This document shows, in pieces, positions 60,285 through 64,000 of a stretch of DNA of 64,000 nucleotides. Made by a program: the position numbers and the translations under genes. Where the stretch lies: positions 55,360,593 to 55,424,592 of the forward strand of contig NC_057923.1 in assembly GCF_018873765.1 (NCBI RefSeq), read 5' to 3'. The notes beneath the pieces are model-generated. The model worked only from the letters and a program-made list of their open reading frames with translations. It did no database searches and had not been told where the DNA came from. The stretch's first letter is position 1, and each line of letters begins with the position of its first letter. This DNA is from Telopea speciosissima. Lineage: Eukaryota > Streptophyta > Magnoliopsida > Proteales > Proteaceae.

Positions 60285-61191
60285 ACTCTCCCCAAGTTGA
60301 AAAAATTCGTCCTTGAATTTTGCAGTGATGAGGGGGAATCAACATGTGATTAGCAGCTTTGACCATCCCCAAACAAAATTCCGATGAGTCAGGAACATCG
60401 GGGATAAAGTCTTCAATGCGTGGAGCTTTCTCTTCGAAGAACCATGGTGGCATAACAAACTCTATGTGTTCTGCCTGTGAATCAGCAGCAACTGTCAATG
60501 TCTCGTCCATAGAGCCTTCAGTGTTAGCAACCTTCTCATCTAATACATGAGACACAAGCTCCACCTCTTCAAGAGCAGCATCTTGAAGGTCATTGTTTTC
60601 CTTTGGAATGCTCTCAATCAGCTTTTCATCTTCTACTGGTTCAGCCTTATCTATATTGGTTTCTTCAACATAGATCACTTCAGTAGGATCTTCTGTTGGT
60701 GCATCTGCCATTGGTGAAACTTCAAACATAGTCGATGCCACTTGCGTTTGAGTTGACATGTTCGGCAATCTCTGTGGCTGTACAGTCGATGTGGTTACCT
60801 TTGGTTGTAACTCTTTTAGAGTAAATAAATGGTATAGACGGTGTCGATCAGGTAGGACACACGAGTTGTTTTCAGGTTCAATCCAACCTTGTCGCTCGTC
60901 CAACCAATCACCACCTACTGCAATAAAACTCTTTGAAGGTGGTACCGGCTGACACCAAGCACCATCATGGTATGAAGAACACCCAAATTCGACACAGACT
61001 TTACCTATAGGCATGATGCAAATCTCTCTTGATTGGGACAACATATCCACCACGGATTGTGAAATAATGTTGTTACGTCGCCTCTCATCAAGAAGTAATA
61101 TGGTTGTGCTCCCATTGGGTAGACGAACTCGGGTCTTAAAAACGAATGGAGGTGGGTCTTTCGAGGTTTCGTTGGAGCTTGCCTCCGCCAT
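60097..61191 (-). CDS. Retrotransposon ORF, possible decayed retropepsin-like protein
   Basis: 364 uninterrupted codons from an ATG one base after the primer-binding site. No standard gag or pol motif. Residues about 18-130 (KTRVRLPNGSTTILLLDERR, IISQSVVDMLS, then GDWLDERQGWIE) follow the layout of plant retropepsins (LIDsGSs.nFIs..v..L .. LGRpWL.D), but with Asp-Glu-Arg in place of the catalytic Asp-Ser/Thr-Gly. Residues about 150-250 are acidic and variable. The last 64 or so codons lie inside the 3' LTR. Whether it is translated is unknown. The protease link is by eye only. It could instead be a captured or gag-derived protein. Confidence 0.6.
   Translation of the reverse strand: MAEASSNETSKDPPPFVFKTRVRLPNGSTTILLLDERRRNNIISQSVVDMLSQSREICIMPIGKVCVEFGCSSYHDGAWCQPVPPSKSFIAVGGDWLDERQGWIEPENNSCVLPDRHRLYHLFTLKELQPKVTTSTVQPQRLPNMSTQTQVASTMFEVSPMADAPTEDPTEVIYVEETNIDKAEPVEDEKLIESIPKENNDLQDAALEEVELVSHVLDEKVANTEGSMDETLTVAADSQAEHIEFVMPPWFFEEKAPRIEDFIPDVPDSSEFCLGMVKAANHMLIPPHHCKIQGRIFSTWGELMQVHHRYWLISLEIGLGLDYIHVGPLFPRVFYVLGHFNEPKLEVHRLHTGLTQYFVYFNVF
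60285..60296 (-). other. Polypurine tract of the non-autonomous element
   Basis: Minus strand CTTGGGGAGAGT, directly before the 3' LTR. Confidence 0.85.
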
Positions 61192-61192
61192 A

Positions 61193-61204
61193 GCTTTGAT
61201 ACCA
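61193..61204 (-). other. Primer-binding site (initiator Met tRNA type)
   Basis: Minus strand TGGTATCAAAGC, one mismatch from the usual TGGTATCAGAGC, two bases from the 5' LTR. Confidence 0.85.
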
Positions 61205-61206
61205 AT

Positions 61207-62235
61207 TAATGTAGTCCTAGATAGGTAGGAGACCTACTGGGAGCCAAATAACCAGATTAAATAACAAAAGGGGCTGATGGTTCGAATGGATAGCACTAGG
61301 ATTTAGGTCAATTCCTAGGGTTTGGGTTGGATATTGGGAAAGGGGTTTATAGGGTATTAATGAGCAGGTCTAGGGGGTCAATATGGTATAAAAAGGTTAG
61401 GGTTTGGATGAGTTTTGAAATTCTGCAATTCTGGATAGAATTGAGTTGCAGGTTTTGGGTTTTAATGGAGTTAGGGTTTATGGGATTCAAACAAAAAATA
61501 AAGGGGATCAGTTGGGGGAAAGGATTAGAGGATTAGAAGAAGAATTTTGGCGTCAAACTTACTGGAGATTCCACTGGCAGCAAGCTTCGACAGTTGTGAA
61601 GGATAAAGCCACCTTCGAATTTGAAGAAGATCCTCCCAGCCGTCACGGCGTAAGGAGTCAACTGGATTCCACCAGTCCCTTTCCACCTTGATAGAACCAC
61701 AAGGATGCACACTCACAAGGAGCACAGGAGCAGTAACAATGGCAGCCAACAAGCAAATGCTTTTTTCATTAATCAAATTCGTGTACAATGCTGGCTTCCC
61801 TTACTAACTTATATAGAAGACTCAAAAATAGACTTAGACACTAAAAAGGAATGGCCTAATCCTATCCCTAACCTATTAGGTAATTTAAATTGACTAGGAA
61901 ACTAAAATACTAAAGGAGATAGACTCAAAACATGGCTGGACTTATGGAGTCTTAATCCAGCCCAACTTACATCACATGACCACTTAACCAAGACACATGA
62001 TCACTTAAATTGAACCAATTGGATGCAACCAATTTGAACCGGTTCAATTAGAAAACATAAAAATAAACTAAGTATTGGGCTAATCCCGTATGCAACCTAT
62101 GTACCCCTAGTTTAGGCTCATTAAAGTGGCCTAATACATAGAAAACCCTTGGGAACAAAGGCCCAACATGTATATAACCCAACCCTAGGCCTATTTCTAA
62201 AGAAATAAGCCAATATCTATGATGAACCTGCATCA
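61207..62235 (-). repeat. 5' LTR of the non-autonomous element
   Basis: 1,029 bp, closely matching 59235-60284. TATA-like CTATATAAG at about 61808-61816 on the minus strand. Confidence 0.9.
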
Positions 62236-62240
62236 CGATC
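62236..62240. repeat. Target-site duplication CGATC (right)
   Basis: Exact copy of 59230-59234. Confidence 0.88.
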
Positions 62241-62645
62241 AGGTCGGCTGAAAGTTCTTTCTAGTTACTATTTTTTTTGGAGTTCTATTCTGGAGTAGAA
62301 TTCTGCACATATAAGCACTTGCATCAGTTTGATCTTCCGGTTCATATTCTGCCCTATTATTCCTACAGTAATAGTGGTATTCATCATTCCTTAGATTATA
62401 TTTCTTCTATACTTTAATCATCATAAAAGATTTCGTCTCCAGGTTCTGTCTCCCATCACTATCATACTACATTTTTTAATTGGGGAACTGTTGGCCATGT
62501 TATAACTCCAGCATACCACTTGGCTAGACTCTCAGTTGATTCTGACTTGTTCTGGTTGTTTTCTTTGGTTACCTCTTACTTAAAATTTGAAATACAAGTA
62601 TAAAACTCAGTAATTCTTTCTTAGTTCTTGGTGATTAAAAAAATC

Positions 62646-62831
62646 TTAGTTCTTTCTATTTCTCTTCATCAAGTAGGATTAGACTTCTATTTTCCTTTTC
62701 CTTGTTGAATTGGACTCTAATTCCTTTTATATTTGGATTCTTAGTTCTATTTTTCTTCATCCGGTAGGATTAGACTTCAATTTTCCTTTTCCTTGTTGAA
62801 TTGGACTCTAATTCCTTTCCTATTTGGATTC
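62646..62831. repeat. Two-copy tandem repeat, about 94 bp unit
   Basis: Units 62646-62739 and 62740-62831 both start cttagttct and share catc..gtaggattagacttc and gttgaattggactctaattcc. They differ mainly near the start. No coding meaning seen. Confidence 0.8.
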
Positions 62832-64000
62832 TTCTGGTGGAATTAGGAGTCTGTTTTCCTGTCCTAGTGGGATTGTGTTTCTTCCTACCTATTCTTATTA
62901 GGTCTAGGATTTCCTATTCCTAGTACAATTAGGAGTTTTGGACTCCTGAATATCTTGACCTACATCAAGTAACTATAAAGAAAACAAGGAGAAGAGTTGC
63001 TTATGTGGGCTCAATGGATTATGGAAACATCACCAAGCTTATCAGCTGTCAGTTAGGCATCTTAGTTCTAATAAGGACAGGTGTTTGATTTGGGAATAAA
63101 AAAAGAGACTGCTGTTAATCCCCTTTAGGTGGCTTGTTGTTAACCACTAGTGATTGTACGCTGTTTTATTTCTCAGTCTATTGTACTGTTCTCAAGTCTC
63201 CTTCCTCATTCGGTTTGTGTCCTTTTCCTTCTGGAGATAAACTTATGCTGAGGCTTGGATTTATTGTGTCACATTTCCCTACAGTTCTCAAGACAACTGT
63301 GTCCTACTTTCCAGAGGGTTGGGGGAGACAAACGGATTATAGCCACCGGACACAGGGTTGTGGAGTCCTTGTGTTGACAGCCTAAATTCCATCTCTGCAT
63401 ATATCTTTCTTTTCTTTCATATATGGTTTTCCCATCAATAAAGAAGGGATAAAATGATTTTTATAAACATGATTGTAAGGAAGAGTCACTATTTCTGTGA
63501 AGTCATTAGTTTTAGATATTGAAGTATCTTCGTCACAATCCGATCGGTGTTCCAGAATTCTTGACATTTCCCATGGCCAGATTACTGTCTTAATAACATA
63601 TTTATGGTCATTCAATACCTGGAATATATTATTCCTTAATTTTAAAATTAATTTTGGAGAAAATATTTACACAAAAAAAAAAAAAAAAAAACTTCAGTAA
63701 GTAGATGATTATTAGTTAGGTTAGGTTCAGGTGGATAATAGGGGTATCTGGGAAATGGGAAGATGGTATAAGTAGCGATAATCAGACTTAATCAATAGGG
63801 TAATTTTGGCATTAGACTCGTATAATTTGTAAGACTATAATCGATGTTTCTTACTCCAACCCTATGATTTTATTATCACTCTAGCATTTGCTTTTTATTC
63901 TCAACTCTCATTCATCATAAATTATCTTTACCTTCCTTTTGGGTTTTTTTTTTTTTTTTTTTTTGGGGGGGGGGGGGAGGGGATGGGGGTGTTTTGTGAT
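62832..64000. other. Unassigned, window end
   Basis: An A run at about 63673-63691 and a T run then G run at about 63946-63978. No gene or exon recognised. Confidence 0.4.

Larger units (their letters stand above)
59235..62235 (-). mobile_element. Non-autonomous LTR retrotransposon with one ORF
   Basis: 3,001 bp. LTRs 59235-60284 (1,050 bp) and 61207-62235 (1,029 bp), minus strand. Terminal words TGATGCAG .. CT(A/G)CATTA (the right end is TA rather than CA). Perfect 5-bp duplication CGATC. Primer-binding site and polypurine tract are in the right places. The internal region is only 922 bp and encodes one protein with no RT, integrase or recognisable gag. It therefore needs proteins from another element to move. 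The LTR length difference is 21 bp, a local duplication of the catgaccacttaa unit in the left LTR. Confidence 0.92.

Overview
This is a stretch of nuclear DNA from a flowering plant. It has plastid-targeted and plasma-membrane plant genes, GT-AG introns, plant-type SINEs, LINEs, MITEs and LTR retrotransposons, a plastid rRNA fragment in nuclear DNA, and AT-rich intergenic sequence. I think a dicot or basal angiosperm is likelier than a grass, but the window does not settle the species. Only three host genes can be supported. Most of the rest is transposon-derived or unrecognised.

Host genes: (1) LSF2-like phosphoglucan phosphatase, minus strand, four coding exons between 10805 and 6006, with a full 280-codon reading and an intact HCTAGLGR active site. 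(2) An AZG1-type purine permease, minus strand, one 583-codon exon, 21091-19340. (3) A plus-strand gene for a membrane-anchored protein with a zinc ribbon and a coiled coil (the family databases often call 'stress response NST1-like'), coding from 49086, with exons 49086-50546 and 51047-52128. Its last visible exon ends at a strong splice donor, so the 3' end is probably beyond the window or behind a long, transposon-filled intron.

Layout: 1-6000 is repeat-rich and carries a tandem segmental duplication beside the 3' end of LSF2, with GC-rich hAT-like elements in the left copy. 6000-11150 is LSF2 with a Mutator-type MITE in its promoter. 11150-19300 holds MITEs, SINEs, a 240-bp plastid 16S rRNA fragment and an L1 LINE remnant. 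19340-21200 is AZG1. 23673-33897 is a tandem Ty3/gypsy chromovirus with three LTRs and two internal regions, flanked by one 5-bp target duplication and sitting inside an older fold-back MITE. 34000-48500 is gene-free and packed with fold-back MITEs, a palindromic microsatellite, a GC-rich hAT-like element, a solo LTR and an L1 remnant. 48500-52130 is the NST1-like gene. 52130-64000 contains an RTE LINE tail, related LTR ends and a complete small non-autonomous LTR retrotransposon (59235-62235) whose single ORF has no recognisable pol but looks to me like a decayed retropepsin.

The three genes are functionally unrelated (starch phosphate metabolism, purine/cytokinin transport, and an uncharacterised membrane protein) and show no sign of working together. 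The most noteworthy structures are the three-LTR tandem element and the small ORF-bearing non-autonomous retrotransposon.
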